From: Bacteroidales bacterium
Lineage (GTDB): Bacteria > Bacteroidota > Bacteroidia > Bacteroidales > Muribaculaceae
Direction: 5' to 3'
Assembly: GCA_030524805.1 (NCBI GenBank)
Contig: JAUNFY010000024.1
Span: 1-35,109, forward strand
Length of the DNA stretch: 35,109 nt
Both the position numbers and the translations under genes were made by a program. Positions 15,924 to 25,526 of this stretch are shown one piece after another; within the stretch, counting starts at the first letter, position 1; each line of letters starts with the position of its first letter. The notes under the pieces were generated by a model. It worked only from the letters and a program-made list of their open reading frames with translations. It did no database searches and was not told the origin of the DNA.

Positions 15924-16007
15924 TGGAATCGGCAGACTGCAGTCCGGGTCAAATCACACACATCGGCACATCGAAAAGTGTTAAGGGATGTAAAAAGATT
16001 GTTTTAA

Positions 16008-16039
16008 ATTGGATATTTCGGTAATTTTTGTTTATTTTG
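16008..16039 (+). promoter_or_regulatory. Candidate promoter of the parA operon
   Basis: ATTG (16008-16011), 20 bases, then TTATTTTG (16032-16039) with a following C. Each element differs from consensus at one position, and the spacing is ideal. The leader to the parA ATG would be about 55 bases. Confidence 0.5.
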
Positions 16040-16100
16040 CATTTTCTAATATACCGGCTGCTCCGCATGCCGGGTATCAGGCTATATAGAATACAAGACT

Positions 16101-16874
16101 ATGGGCAAGATAATAGCAATAGCAAACCAAAAAGGAGGCGTCGGAAAGACCACCACCGCGTTCAACCTCGGTGCTTGCCTCGCTACCGAAGGTAAGAAAG
16201 TACTCCTTGTCGATGCCGACCCGCAGGCCAACGCGACCTCCGGTCTCGGCCTCGACGGCAATCAGGCGCCCGCCTCAATATATGAATGCCTCGTCGACGA
16301 CTACCCTGTCGCTGACTGCATCGTCAAATCAGATATCGACGGCCTTGAAGTGATATGCTCCAGAATCGACCTCGTCGGGGCTGAAGTGGAGCTCATGAAC
16401 CGCCGTGAAAGAGAAAAAGCGATGCAACGCGTCCTCACTCCCCTCAAATCTTCCTACGACTACATACTGATCGACTGCTCCCCCTCGCTCGGAATAATAA
16501 CGGTCAACGCCCTGACGGCCGCCGACTCAGTAATCATTCCCGTGCAGTCGGAATATTTCGCCCTCGAAGGCATCTCGCAACTCCTGAACACCATCAGGAT
16601 CATCAAGAGCCGGCTCAAACCGACTCTTGAGATAGAAGGCTTCCTCCTCACCATGTATGATGCCCGCCTTCGACTCGCCAACCAGATATTTGAAGAGTTG
16701 AAAGGACACTTCGGCGACATGGTGTTCAGCACCGTGATTCCCCGCAACATCAAGTTGTCGGAATCGCCGAGCCATGGCCTGCCCGTGATACTCTACGACC
16801 CGGACTCGCGCGGCGCGATAGCCTATTGCCAGCTTGCCAAAGAGCTTATGGCACGCAACCGCAGGAAAGCCTGA
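16101..16874 (+). CDS. parA: Chromosome partitioning ATPase ParA/Soj
   Basis: Cytoplasmic, DNA-binding P-loop ATPase of 257 aa that positions ParB-parS complexes during chromosome segregation. The deviant Walker A motif KGGVGKTT is at residues 10-17, with the signature lysine of the MinD/ParA group. VDADPQANAT and IDCSPSLG provide the magnesium-binding and Walker B elements. No N-terminal helix-turn-helix precedes the ATPase, so it is the chromosomal (type Ib-like) form. It is followed 84 bases later by parB. No parS palindrome was recognised in the window. Confidence 0.96.
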   Translation: MGKIIAIANQKGGVGKTTTAFNLGACLATEGKKVLLVDADPQANATSGLGLDGNQAPASIYECLVDDYPVADCIVKSDIDGLEVICSRIDLVGAEVELMNRREREKAMQRVLTPLKSSYDYILIDCSPSLGIITVNALTAADSVIIPVQSEYFALEGISQLLNTIRIIKSRLKPTLEIEGFLLTMYDARLRLANQIFEELKGHFGDMVFSTVIPRNIKLSESPSHGLPVILYDPDSRGAIAYCQLAKELMARNRRKA

Positions 16875-16958
16875 CCTCTCCCCCGCCCCAACAACTTACC
16901 GGCAACCGGACCCGGCCGCCGGTAATGATCACCCAACCTACAACACACAGATTTGATA

Positions 16959-17840
16959 ATGAAGCGCAATGCACTCGGACGAGGCCTCGACTCGCTGATC
17001 GGCATCTCGGAAGTGAGAACCGACGGCAGCAGCGCCATTTCCGAAATCGACATATACTCCATCGAGCCCAACCCCGACCAGCCCCGACGCAGCTTCTCGG
17101 AAGAGGCTCTCGATGAACTCGCCTCCTCCATCCGCGAGCTCGGCATCATACAGCCCCTCTCGCTCCGCGCCGCCGGCGACGGCCGCTACCAGATAATAGC
17201 CGGCGAACGCCGTTGGCGCGCCGCCAAAATAGCCGGACTCACATCGGTGCCGGCTTACGTGCGCACAGCGTCCGACTCGGAAGTGACCGAAATGGCGCTC
17301 ATCGAGAATATTCAGCGCGAAGACCTCAACGCCATAGAAGTGGCCCTTGCCTTCCGCAAACTGCTCGATACCTACGACCTCACCCAGGAGCGCCTGAGCG
17401 AAAGGGTGGGCAAATCACGCACCGTGATAACAAACCACCTGCGACTGCTGAAGCTCCCGGCTGAAATACAGCTCGCACTGCGCGACAGGAAGCTCGACAT
17501 GGGCCACGCCCGTGCCCTGCTCGCCATCGACGACGCGAAACTCCAGCTCAAAATCTTCAAACAGATATTGAAAGACGGGCTCAGCGTACGCACCGTGGAG
17601 CAACTGGCAAGAAACGCCGCCGAGGCAGACCCCACGCAGCCCAGACAGCAGACGGCCACCAACACGCGACCGAACAACGACTACGATTTCTTCGTGCGCG
17701 ACCTCCAGCACTATTTCCCCACGCCGGTGAAATTCGCACGCAACGAGAAGGGAAAAGGGAGCATCACACTGAAGTTTGACAACGACGAGCAACTGATGCA
17801 GCTCGTAGACGCTTTTGAAAAAATCAAGCAACAGCAATGA
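16959..17840 (+). CDS. parB: Chromosome partitioning protein ParB/Spo0J
   Basis: CTP-dependent DNA clamp of 293 aa that loads at parS and spreads. The start at the ATG 16959 (MKRNALGRGLDSLIG, the usual ParB opening) is chosen over an in-frame TTG six bases earlier. The CTP-binding block GERRWRAAKIAG lies at about 82-93, the helix-turn-helix is SERVGKSRTVITNHLRLL, and a C-terminal dimerisation segment ends the protein. Its stop overlaps the next gene's start by ATGA (17837-17840). Confidence 0.96.
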   Translation: MKRNALGRGLDSLIGISEVRTDGSSAISEIDIYSIEPNPDQPRRSFSEEALDELASSIRELGIIQPLSLRAAGDGRYQIIAGERRWRAAKIAGLTSVPAYVRTASDSEVTEMALIENIQREDLNAIEVALAFRKLLDTYDLTQERLSERVGKSRTVITNHLRLLKLPAEIQLALRDRKLDMGHARALLAIDDAKLQLKIFKQILKDGLSVRTVEQLARNAAEADPTQPRQQTATNTRPNNDYDFFVRDLQHYFPTPVKFARNEKGKGSITLKFDNDEQLMQLVDAFEKIKQQQ

Positions 17841-18568
17841 CTCGAATGGTGTGCAGAATGCGGCTACTGACTTTTCTGACGGTGCTTGTCGGTTGGCAAG
17901 CACTCTCGCTTCATGCCCAGAATACCGACCCCGACGAGCTGCCGCTGCCCAACGACTCCGTGCTCGACGTAGAGATACTTGCCAAAACGCCCATCGAGGC
18001 GGAAATATCTGCCGACGACCCGCATACGGTAGTGGTAGACGATGATTACGAATACGGCCTCAACGGCAAGAAAATATTCAATCCCGACCCCACGCGGGCG
18101 GTGTGGCTCTCGGCCCTCTGCCCCGGCCTGGGACAGATCTACAACCGCCGCTACTGGAAACTCCCCATCATAGTGGCCGGCTTCATGGGACTTGGCTACG
18201 GCACGAGCTGGAACAACACCCAGTTCAAGGATTACTCCAACGGCTACATGGACCTCATGAGCGGCGACCCCGACAGGAAGTCGTATATGAACTTTTTCCC
18301 GCCAAACACCGACGAAAGCTCCCTCAACAAGGAATGGCTGCAGTCGGTGCTGAAAAACCGGAAGAACTACTACCGGCGCAACCGCGACCTCTGCATCATC
18401 TGCATGGTAGCCGTCTATCTGGTGGCCATCGTCGATGCTTACGTCGATGCGCAGCTGGCACACTTCGACATCAGCCCCGACCTCTCTATGGACATCAGCC
18501 CGGGAGTATACACCGAACCCTTCAGCCGGAAATATTCGCTCGGTCTCAACTGGGCTTTCACTTTCTGA
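17837..18568 (+). CDS. DUF5683 family membrane protein
   Basis: Protein of 243 aa with a probable signal peptide (cleavage near SLHAQ) and an acidic segment (PDELPLPNDSVLDVEI). The DUF5683 core has RAVWLSALCPGLGQIYNRRYWKLPIIVAGFMGLGY, a membrane hairpin with the GxGQ-YNRRYWK signature. Another hydrophobic segment lies near residue 185 (CIICMVAVYLVAIVDAYVDA). Its function is unknown. It regularly follows parB in Bacteroidales as I recall, and here the ATGA overlap suggests coupled translation, so a link to the cell envelope during division is a reasonable guess only. Confidence 0.8.
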   Translation: MTRMVCRMRLLTFLTVLVGWQALSLHAQNTDPDELPLPNDSVLDVEILAKTPIEAEISADDPHTVVVDDDYEYGLNGKKIFNPDPTRAVWLSALCPGLGQIYNRRYWKLPIIVAGFMGLGYGTSWNNTQFKDYSNGYMDLMSGDPDRKSYMNFFPPNTDESSLNKEWLQSVLKNRKNYYRRNRDLCIICMVAVYLVAIVDAYVDAQLAHFDISPDLSMDISPGVYTEPFSRKYSLGLNWAFTF

Positions 18569-18612
18569 CATGATTTCACCCAAACAACGATTTTAACAAG
18601 ATAACGACATAT

Positions 18613-20268
18613 ATGATGCGCAAGATAATACTTTCACTGGCCATAATGGCAACGGCCGCCACGGCTGCCGACGCCGCCAATCCCAACGTCAACGACCTGA
18701 AGCATTCCATCACCGACGACGCCATAGTCTTTCCCGAATCGTTTGAGCAAGACACACAGCGGCTTCTCGAAGGATGGTATATGCGCAACTATACCGCGAC
18801 CGACGACAGCTACACCAGCAAACAGGACGTGGCCACCACCGACGAAGAGATAAAACGCCGGCTGGCGCAGATGCCCACAGTGGTGGAGATGCCATTCAAC
18901 TCGATAGTGCGCCAATATATCGACCGCTACACTAAGAACAGCCGTCCGCAGGTGGCCGCCATCCTCGGGCTGAGCCTATACTACATGCCCATCTTCGAGC
19001 AGGCTCTCGAAGAGAAAGGACTGCCGCAGGAGCTCAAGTATCTGCCCGTGATAGAATCAGGCCTCGACCCGAACGCAGTGAGCAAACATGGAGCCACCGG
19101 CCTCTGGCAGATGATGCTCGCCACCGGCAAAGGGTGCGGCCTTGACTGCAACAGCCTTGTCGACGAACGCCGCGACCCCTACGCCTCATCGAAAGCGGCC
19201 GCCGAACTGCTGAAACAGCTCTACGACACCTACGGCGACTGGAGCCTCGCGATAGCAGCCTACAACTCGGGGCCGGGCGCAGTGAACAAAGCGATACGCA
19301 GAGCAGGCCTTGAAAACGGCAAAGCCGACTTCTGGAACATCTACAACTACCTCTCCGACGAAACCCGCGGCTACGTGCCGATGTTCATCGCCGCCACCTA
19401 CGTGATGACTTATTATCCGAAGCACAACATCAGCCCTGTGCTCCCGACCAAGCCCCTGGTGACCGACACCGTAGGCTGCACCGACAGGGTTCACTTCGAC
19501 CAGATCTCGGCAGTGCTCGGCATACCCATCGACGAACTGAGAATCCTCAACCCCCAATATCGCGAAGACATCGTGCCCGGCACTCCGGAGCGTCCCTACA
19601 TGATCACGCTCCCCTCCAAGCAGGTGCACGCCTACATCATGAGCCACGACCAGATACTGGCATACGAGGCTCAGAAATATGCCCACCGCGAAACTGTGGA
19701 ACCTGGTGAGAGCAGCACGCCTGCCGGCCCCGCCATAGTGAGCGGCACGGCCGACACCGCCGACCAGGACCTTGCGGCACTCGCTCAGACCTCCACTCCC
19801 GCTTCGGGCAACACGACTTCCGTCACCCACAAAGTTGCAAAAGGCGAGACATTGGCTTCAATAGCCGAGAAATATGGAGTGCAGGCCACTGAGATCAGGA
19901 GCGCCAACAATCTGCGCCGCAATGCGGTGAGAGTGGGCCAGATGCTGACCATCAACGGCGTATCGCCCGAAAAGGCAGCCATAGCCGCCCAAAGCGTAGC
20001 CGCCGATTTCGACACCTCCGGCCAGGAAACCGCAGCTGCCAAACCGGCCGCCCAACAGAAGAAAAACAGCAAGGCGACAAGCAGCAAGAAAGCCAAAAAG
20101 AAAAACAGCGCCAAGAAGGCTACCACCCACACCATCAAAAGCGGCGAGAACCTCGGCAAGATAGCCAGGAAATATGGCGTGAGCGTCAATGCCATCAAGA
20201 AGGCCAACGGCATGAAGAACGACAACATCCGCGCCGGCTCCACGCTGAAGATTCCGGCTAAGAAATAA
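18613..20268 (+). CDS. mltD: MltD-like membrane-bound lytic murein transglycosylase with two LysM domains
   Basis: Exported cell-wall enzyme of 551 aa that cleaves the MurNAc-GlcNAc bond of peptidoglycan with formation of the anhydro product. A signal peptide covers about residues 1-22. The SLT (GH23-type) domain lies at about 115-250, with catalytic Glu148 in LPVIESGLDPNAVS, then ATGLWQMM and AIAAYNSGPG. Two LysM modules (about 405-447 and 505-549) bind the glycan and flank a Lys/Ala-rich linker. A second ATG one codon later is equally possible. It is in the parAB operon, 44 bases after the DUF5683 gene. Confidence 0.92.
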   Translation: MMRKIILSLAIMATAATAADAANPNVNDLKHSITDDAIVFPESFEQDTQRLLEGWYMRNYTATDDSYTSKQDVATTDEEIKRRLAQMPTVVEMPFNSIVRQYIDRYTKNSRPQVAAILGLSLYYMPIFEQALEEKGLPQELKYLPVIESGLDPNAVSKHGATGLWQMMLATGKGCGLDCNSLVDERRDPYASSKAAAELLKQLYDTYGDWSLAIAAYNSGPGAVNKAIRRAGLENGKADFWNIYNYLSDETRGYVPMFIAATYVMTYYPKHNISPVLPTKPLVTDTVGCTDRVHFDQISAVLGIPIDELRILNPQYREDIVPGTPERPYMITLPSKQVHAYIMSHDQILAYEAQKYAHRETVEPGESSTPAGPAIVSGTADTADQDLAALAQTSTPASGNTTSVTHKVAKGETLASIAEKYGVQATEIRSANNLRRNAVRVGQMLTINGVSPEKAAIAAQSVAADFDTSGQETAAAKPAAQQKKNSKATSSKKAKKKNSAKKATTHTIKSGENLGKIARKYGVSVNAIKKANGMKNDNIRAGSTLKIPAKK

Positions 20269-20298
20269 TCACTTCAAGCAAGCACACATTCTCCTGAA

Positions 20299-22134
20299 AT
20301 GAAGGATTTCATAAGGTTTCTCAAACGTTTTGCCCGCCCCTACGCCGGAACTCTGGCGCTGAGCATTTTCTTCAATCTGCTCAACGGCCTGATGACCGTA
20401 TTCTCGTTTGCGTTCATCATCCCCATCCTGCAGGTGATATTCGGGCTGGAAAGAGGGGAATATTCCTTCCGGCCCTGGACGTCGGGCGACCCGGTGGACA
20501 CAATTACCAACAACTTCTATTACTACACCGGGCACATCATCGACACCCAGGGAGCATCGAAAGCCCTGGCATGGCTCGGCTTCATATTCATCGTGATGAC
20601 CCTGCTGAAGGTGATGACCGGCTACTTCAGCGAATATTTCACCATCCCGATGCGCAACGGCGTGGTGCGCGACATACGCAACGCCATGTACAGCAAGATA
20701 CTGTCGCTTCCGATCGGCTACTTCAGCGGCGAACGGAAAGGCGACATAATGGCGCGCATGAGCGGCGACGTGACGGAAGTGGAGGCATCGGTGATGTCTT
20801 CGCTCCATGCCCTCTTCCGCTATCCGATACTGATCGTAATCTATCTGGCGACGATGATCGCCGTAAGCTGGCGGCTCACCATCTTCGTCTTCGTGCTTCT
20901 GCCCGTGATGGGATGGGTAATGGGAAAAGTAGGCAAGAAACTTAAGGCCCAGAGTCTGCGCACGATGCAGATAGGAGGCCAGATACTCGCCACCATCGAG
21001 GAAAGCCTCGGCGGCCTCCGCATCATAAAGGCATTCAATGCCGAGCGACAGATGGACACCCGGTTCCGCACGGAGACCCTGAGCTACGTGAAATCGGCCA
21101 ACGCCATGCTCCGGCGTCAGGCCCTCGCCCACCCGATGAGCGAATTTCTGGGCACCATCGCCGTGATAGTGGTACTCTGGTTCGGAGGCACGCTCATCCT
21201 GTCGGGTTCCTCGGCCATCGATGCCGCGTCGTTCATATTCTACATGACGATCTTCTACAGCATCATCAACCCCGCGAAAGACCTGTCGAAGACGGGCTAC
21301 ACCGTATCGAAAGGTATGGCCGCCCTCGCACGCATCGACAAGATTCTCGATGCTGAGAATCCCATAAAGAATCCGGAAAAGCCTAAGGAACTGCCCTCAG
21401 GCCAGGAGTCGCCCGCCATCGAATTCCGCGATGTAACGTTCAGCTACGACGGCGACCAGCGCGTGGTGCTCGACCACATCAACCTTGCCGTGCCAAGCGG
21501 AAAGACAGTGGCTATCGTAGGGCAGTCGGGAAGCGGCAAATCGACCCTGGTCGACCTCATCCCGCGCTTCTATGATGTCACCGGCGGACAGGTGCTCGTC
21601 AAAGGACGCGATGTTCGCGAGGTCAAGGTATGCGATCTGCGCGGCCTCATGGGCAACGTAAACCAGGAAGCGATACTCTTCAACGACACCTTCCGCAACA
21701 ACATCGCCTTCGGATGCGACAACGCAACGCAAGCCGACATAGAGAGAGCCGCGAAAATCGCCAACGCGCACGACTTCATCATGTCGACACCCGACGGCTA
21801 CGACACGATGCTCGGCGACCGGGGCTGCCGTCTCTCGGGCGGGGAGCGCCAGCGCATCAGCATCGCACGCTCCATACTGAAGAATCCGGATATCCTGATA
21901 CTCGACGAGGCCACCTCGGCCCTCGACAATGAAAGCGAAAGGCTCGTGCAGGAAGCCCTCGACAGGCTGATGCGCGACCGCACCACCATAGTGATCGCCC
22001 ACCGGCTCTCGACAATTGTCAACGCCGACTTCATCTGCGTGATGAGAGAGGGAAAGATAGTGGAAAAGGGAAGCCACGCCGAACTGATGGCACTCGGCGG
22101 AGACTATGCCCGCCTAAGGGCCCTCTCCTCCTGA
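20299..22134 (+). CDS. MsbA-like ABC exporter (fused membrane and ATPase domains)
   Basis: Half-transporter of 611 aa: about six membrane helices in residues 1-330, then the nucleotide-binding domain. The Walker A motif is GQSGSGKST (about 408-416), the signature is LSGGERQRI (about 511) and Walker B is ILILDEATSALD (about 532); the H-loop is IVIAHRLST. All ATPase motifs are intact. Relatives export lipid A core or other lipids. It lies 30 bases after mltD, where my recollection of Bacteroides genomes has relA, so the operon content differs. Confidence 0.92.
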   Translation: MKDFIRFLKRFARPYAGTLALSIFFNLLNGLMTVFSFAFIIPILQVIFGLERGEYSFRPWTSGDPVDTITNNFYYYTGHIIDTQGASKALAWLGFIFIVMTLLKVMTGYFSEYFTIPMRNGVVRDIRNAMYSKILSLPIGYFSGERKGDIMARMSGDVTEVEASVMSSLHALFRYPILIVIYLATMIAVSWRLTIFVFVLLPVMGWVMGKVGKKLKAQSLRTMQIGGQILATIEESLGGLRIIKAFNAERQMDTRFRTETLSYVKSANAMLRRQALAHPMSEFLGTIAVIVVLWFGGTLILSGSSAIDAASFIFYMTIFYSIINPAKDLSKTGYTVSKGMAALARIDKILDAENPIKNPEKPKELPSGQESPAIEFRDVTFSYDGDQRVVLDHINLAVPSGKTVAIVGQSGSGKSTLVDLIPRFYDVTGGQVLVKGRDVREVKVCDLRGLMGNVNQEAILFNDTFRNNIAFGCDNATQADIERAAKIANAHDFIMSTPDGYDTMLGDRGCRLSGGERQRISIARSILKNPDILILDEATSALDNESERLVQEALDRLMRDRTTIVIAHRLSTIVNADFICVMREGKIVEKGSHAELMALGGDYARLRALSS

Positions 22135-22207
22135 TGAGAGGTCCGGAAACAGACGGAACATTAACAAGAAAACAAGTTTCAAGAACTTCAATATAAAACG
22201 ATAAGAG

Positions 22208-23251
22208 ATGGTCAATATAGCAGTCTTCGCTTCGGGAAACGGCTCGAATGCAATCAACTTAGTGGATAGATTCAATTCCGGCGACCACATCCGCGTGGCA
22301 CTTTGCCTCACCGACAGGGAAAATGCTGCGGTGATGGAGAAAATGGCGGAGAAGGGAGTGCCGGTGGAGTTCTACCCCCGCAGCATCTGGAAGGAAGAAC
22401 CGCAGACCATCCTCGACACCCTGAAGCTCCACAACATCAAGGTGGTGGTGCTCGCCGGTTTCCTCTGCTATGTGCATCCCGAAATAGTGAGAGCCTACGA
22501 AGGGCGTATGCTCAACGTCCATCCGTCGCTCCTGCCGGCCTACGGCGGGAAGGGAATGCACGGCTCGAAGATTCATGAGGCAGTGATCGCTGCCGGCGAA
22601 CTGAAGAGCGGAGCCACGGTGCATCTGGTGACCGAAGACATCGACGGAGGCCCGGTAGTGGTTCAGGAAGAAGTGTCCGTACTGCCCGACGACACCCCTG
22701 AGACCTTGGAAGCGAAAGTGCATCAGGTGGAATACAGGATTCTGCCTGAGGCCACCGAGAAGATTGTAGCCGGTCTGGAGCCGCCGGCCATCCCCAAGAG
22801 CGTGGACGACGCCTGGGCTGAAGCGTTAGGTGTGCCCAACAACGTTCCTCCCGTCCCGACGGGCAACAGCGCGGAACAGGAATCCGGCACACCTCAGCCG
22901 ACACCCAACGCGGGATACCAGCCGCACAACACAGGATATCAGCCGAACCATGGCGGATATCATGGCCAGAATGGCCAGAACCGTGCGGCCGATACCCTGA
23001 CGGCACCATCGGAGCCGATGCCTCCGACATATCTTGTCTGGTCGGTGGTATGCACCATTCTCTGCTGTTTCGTTCCCGGCATCGTTGCCATCATCCAATC
23101 GGCCAAAGTGAGCGGGAAATACTATGCCGGCGACATAGAGGGCGCAAAACGGGCATCGCGCAACGCTGAAATATGGATCATCATCTCATTCGTGCTCGGC
23201 GTCATCTCCAACACCCTCTACGTGCCCCTGACTCTCGCCGGATTGTTCTGA
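22208..23251 (+). CDS. purN: Phosphoribosylglycinamide formyltransferase fused to a CD225/dispanin membrane domain
   Basis: Residues 1 to about 190 form a complete PurN, the purine pathway enzyme that formylates GAR with 10-formyl-THF. The phosphate loop GNGSN is at 10-14, and the catalytic set Asn103, His105 (NVHPSLLP) and Asp146 (DIDGGP) is intact. A Pro/Gly/Gln/Asn/Tyr-rich linker (about 205-272) carries the repeats NAGYQP, NTGYQP and HGGYHG. Residues 273-347 match CD225/dispanin (IFITM-like) proteins: LVWSVVCTILCCFVPGIVAI, then a VSGKYYAGDIEGAKRAS loop and a second membrane segment. The frame is continuous with no sign of an error junction. The fusion would tether a cytosolic enzyme to the membrane. 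Usual PurN length is about 190-210 aa. Confidence 0.88.
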   Translation: MVNIAVFASGNGSNAINLVDRFNSGDHIRVALCLTDRENAAVMEKMAEKGVPVEFYPRSIWKEEPQTILDTLKLHNIKVVVLAGFLCYVHPEIVRAYEGRMLNVHPSLLPAYGGKGMHGSKIHEAVIAAGELKSGATVHLVTEDIDGGPVVVQEEVSVLPDDTPETLEAKVHQVEYRILPEATEKIVAGLEPPAIPKSVDDAWAEALGVPNNVPPVPTGNSAEQESGTPQPTPNAGYQPHNTGYQPNHGGYHGQNGQNRAADTLTAPSEPMPPTYLVWSVVCTILCCFVPGIVAIIQSAKVSGKYYAGDIEGAKRASRNAEIWIIISFVLGVISNTLYVPLTLAGLF

Positions 23252-23293
23252 TAAAACGCGACACACAAACATATCCATGCCAACAGACTACAA

Positions 23294-23323
23294 GGAAGGC
23301 CTCCCATCACTGGGAAGCCTTCC
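23294..23323. terminator. First hairpin after purN
   Basis: The stem GGAAGGC (23294-23300) pairs with GCCTTCC (23317-23323); after one mismatch TCCCA pairs with TGGGA around a TCAC loop. There is no T-run on either side, so termination would be Rho-dependent or assisted. It lies between convergent genes. Confidence 0.5.
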
Positions 23324-23327
23324 AACT

Positions 23328-23363
23328 AAGCCGATCGCCTGATAACAAGGTCTTGATCGGCTT
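23328..23363. terminator. Second hairpin after purN
   Basis: A perfect 9-bp stem, AAGCCGATC (23328-23336) with GATCGGCTT (23355-23363), has an 18-base loop. It is four bases from the first hairpin and could serve either the purN operon or the GH97 end of the starch operon. Confidence 0.45.
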
Positions 23364-23411
23364 TCCAACATGTAGAACCTAAAATTTGCAATATTTCACT
23401 TTTGCTTATCG

Positions 23412-25526
23412 TCATTTGAGGGGGACGACACGGATCGCGACGCCACCACCCGGGGCCAGAGGCTGCTTGAGACGCGTCTTGTCGGTAACTTTCACCGTGC
23501 GGATGCGGTAGGCCTGCGGATTAGTGCGGTAGTCGGCATCGGGAGCATCCTCATATATCGTGGCCTCATATTTCGCACCCTTCGGAAGGAATGAGAAATC
23601 GATCAAAGCCGTGCGCCGCTGATCGTCGGTGATCGCGCCCACATACCAGTCATCGCTGTTCTTGTCTTTGCGGGCCACCGTGATGTAGCGGTTCGGCTCC
23701 GCCTCAAGATAGCGGGAATCGCTCCAATCGACGGGCACATCCTCGATGAACCTGAAGGCATCGGCAAACCTTTCATAATTCTCCGGCAGATCACAAGCCA
23801 TCTGCATTGGCGACGGCATCGTGAGGTAAAGGGCAAGCTGACGCGCCAGAGTAGTTCCGGCCTTCGAGGTCTTGCCCTCGCCATAGTAGCTGAGGTCGCC
23901 CTGGAAAAGACCGGGAGTGTAGTCCATCGGTCCGCCCTTGAGCCTTGTGAAGGGGAGCATGCAGGTGTGGCTCGGCGGATTGCCGCCAAACGATTCGAAC
24001 TCACCTCCACGCGCCGACTCCTGTGCCAGCCAGTTGGGCCATGTACGGGCCAAACCAGTGGGACGCGGCGCCTCATGGCTGTCGACCATGATGTGATAGT
24101 CGGCGGCACGTTTCGCAACATCGAGAACATGGTCTACCATCCACTGGCTCGTATGGTGCTCCGAGCGGGGAATGACAGCGCCGACATATCCGGTCTTCAC
24201 GGCATCATAATTATTATCCTTCATGAATTGGAATGCGCGGTCGAGCTGAAGGGCATAGTCGGCAGCGTTGGCGGCAGTCTCGTGGTGCATCACGAGTTTG
24301 ACACCCTTCGCCTTGGCATATTCGCGGAGTTGCTCCACATCAAAGTCGGGATAAGCCTTGTCGAAGAGGAACTGACGGTTCTTGCGGTAGGAAGCCCAGT
24401 CTTCCCAGCCTTCATTCCAACCCTCCACAAGCACGGCATCAATACCATGGGCGGATGCGAAGTCAATGTATTTCTTCACATTCTCAGTATTGGCGGGATG
24501 GCGTCCGTTGCTCCTGAGGCTGCTGTAGTCGGTGACACCAGGCTTCGCGAGATAATCGTCGCTGTAGGCCCAGGTCTTGACATTGCCGGTGAACATCTCC
24601 CACCAAACGCCCATGAACTTCATCGGCTTAATCCAGGAAGTATCTTCAATCTTGCAAGGCTCGTTGAGATTATAGATCAACTGCGAGGCAAGGATGTCGC
24701 GGGCATCATCGCTGACGATGAGCGTGCGCCACGGCGTAGAGAACGGGAGCTGCAGATATCCGCTCACCCCGAGCCTGTCGGGGACAAGGCTCGCCTTCAT
24801 GTCGAAGCCTTCGGTGTCGACATCGAGCAGCATGGCGGGATAACCTACGAGGGCCGCCTCGTGGATGTTGACATAAACCGGGTGCTCGCCTTTGGTCTTG
24901 ATGAGCATCGGGGTCTGAATCACGGTGCCACCGGTGCGCTGCGCCTCCGAATGTTTCCTGTAGTTGCCGAGAGCCTCGGGAAGATTGGAGAAGGTGGTTT
25001 CCGACCATAGATATTCATCGGTGTCATAATCGCCGGGTATGCAGAACAACGTATGGTCGTCGGCAAAATTGAATTCGGTGGCCTCTCCGCGCAAAGTCAG
25101 ATAATTGTTTTTGCTTTGCGCCGGGAGTTCATAGCGGAATCCGAGACCATCGTCGAAGACACGGAATCTCAGCGTGAGAGCCCGTTCGGGATTGTCGGCC
25201 ACAAGATTCACCGCCATTTCGCGGAAATGGTCGCGCACTTCGGAATATTCGCCCCAGACGGGTTGCCATGTGCGGTCGACAGTGAGGGTATCGACCGAAG
25301 CGATTCTGAAACCGTCGTTGAAACTTGTCTCGTCGGCGGTCAGTCCAAGGCGGCTGTTCTCCACAAGGGGGGCACCCTTGTAGGCGACGCTATAGAAAGG
25401 CGCGCCCTGCGGGTCAAGATCGACAGTGAGCCTCAGCATCCCGTCGGGCGACGCTATTTCGGCGGCAGACGCGGATAAGCCTGCGGCCAACATTATTATA
25501 GAAAACAGATTTTTCATAAAGTTCAT
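23412..25526 (-). CDS. Glycoside hydrolase family 97, SusB-like alpha-glucosidase
   Basis: Exported enzyme of 704 aa that releases glucose from starch oligosaccharides in the periplasm. A signal peptide covers about residues 1-21 (ends SASAA). Glu416 (MHHET), Glu485 (DSHEAPRPTG) and Glu509 (ARGGEF) have the same spacing (69 and 24) as Glu439, Glu508 and Glu532 of SusB, and Glu171 fits the calcium ligand Glu194. The position of the nucleophilic Asp in retaining GH97 enzymes reads KTGYVG, so the inverting mechanism is expected. The start at 25526 overlaps the GH13 stop as TGATG; an ATG at 25517 gives a shorter signal peptide. It is last in the locus, unlike susB in Bacteroides thetaiotaomicron. 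Confidence 0.93.
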   Translation of the reverse strand: MNFMKNLFSIIMLAAGLSASAAEIASPDGMLRLTVDLDPQGAPFYSVAYKGAPLVENSRLGLTADETSFNDGFRIASVDTLTVDRTWQPVWGEYSEVRDHFREMAVNLVADNPERALTLRFRVFDDGLGFRYELPAQSKNNYLTLRGEATEFNFADDHTLFCIPGDYDTDEYLWSETTFSNLPEALGNYRKHSEAQRTGGTVIQTPMLIKTKGEHPVYVNIHEAALVGYPAMLLDVDTEGFDMKASLVPDRLGVSGYLQLPFSTPWRTLIVSDDARDILASQLIYNLNEPCKIEDTSWIKPMKFMGVWWEMFTGNVKTWAYSDDYLAKPGVTDYSSLRSNGRHPANTENVKKYIDFASAHGIDAVLVEGWNEGWEDWASYRKNRQFLFDKAYPDFDVEQLREYAKAKGVKLVMHHETAANAADYALQLDRAFQFMKDNNYDAVKTGYVGAVIPRSEHHTSQWMVDHVLDVAKRAADYHIMVDSHEAPRPTGLARTWPNWLAQESARGGEFESFGGNPPSHTCMLPFTRLKGGPMDYTPGLFQGDLSYYGEGKTSKAGTTLARQLALYLTMPSPMQMACDLPENYERFADAFRFIEDVPVDWSDSRYLEAEPNRYITVARKDKNSDDWYVGAITDDQRRTALIDFSFLPKGAKYEATIYEDAPDADYRTNPQAYRIRTVKVTDKTRLKQPLAPGGGVAIRVVPLK

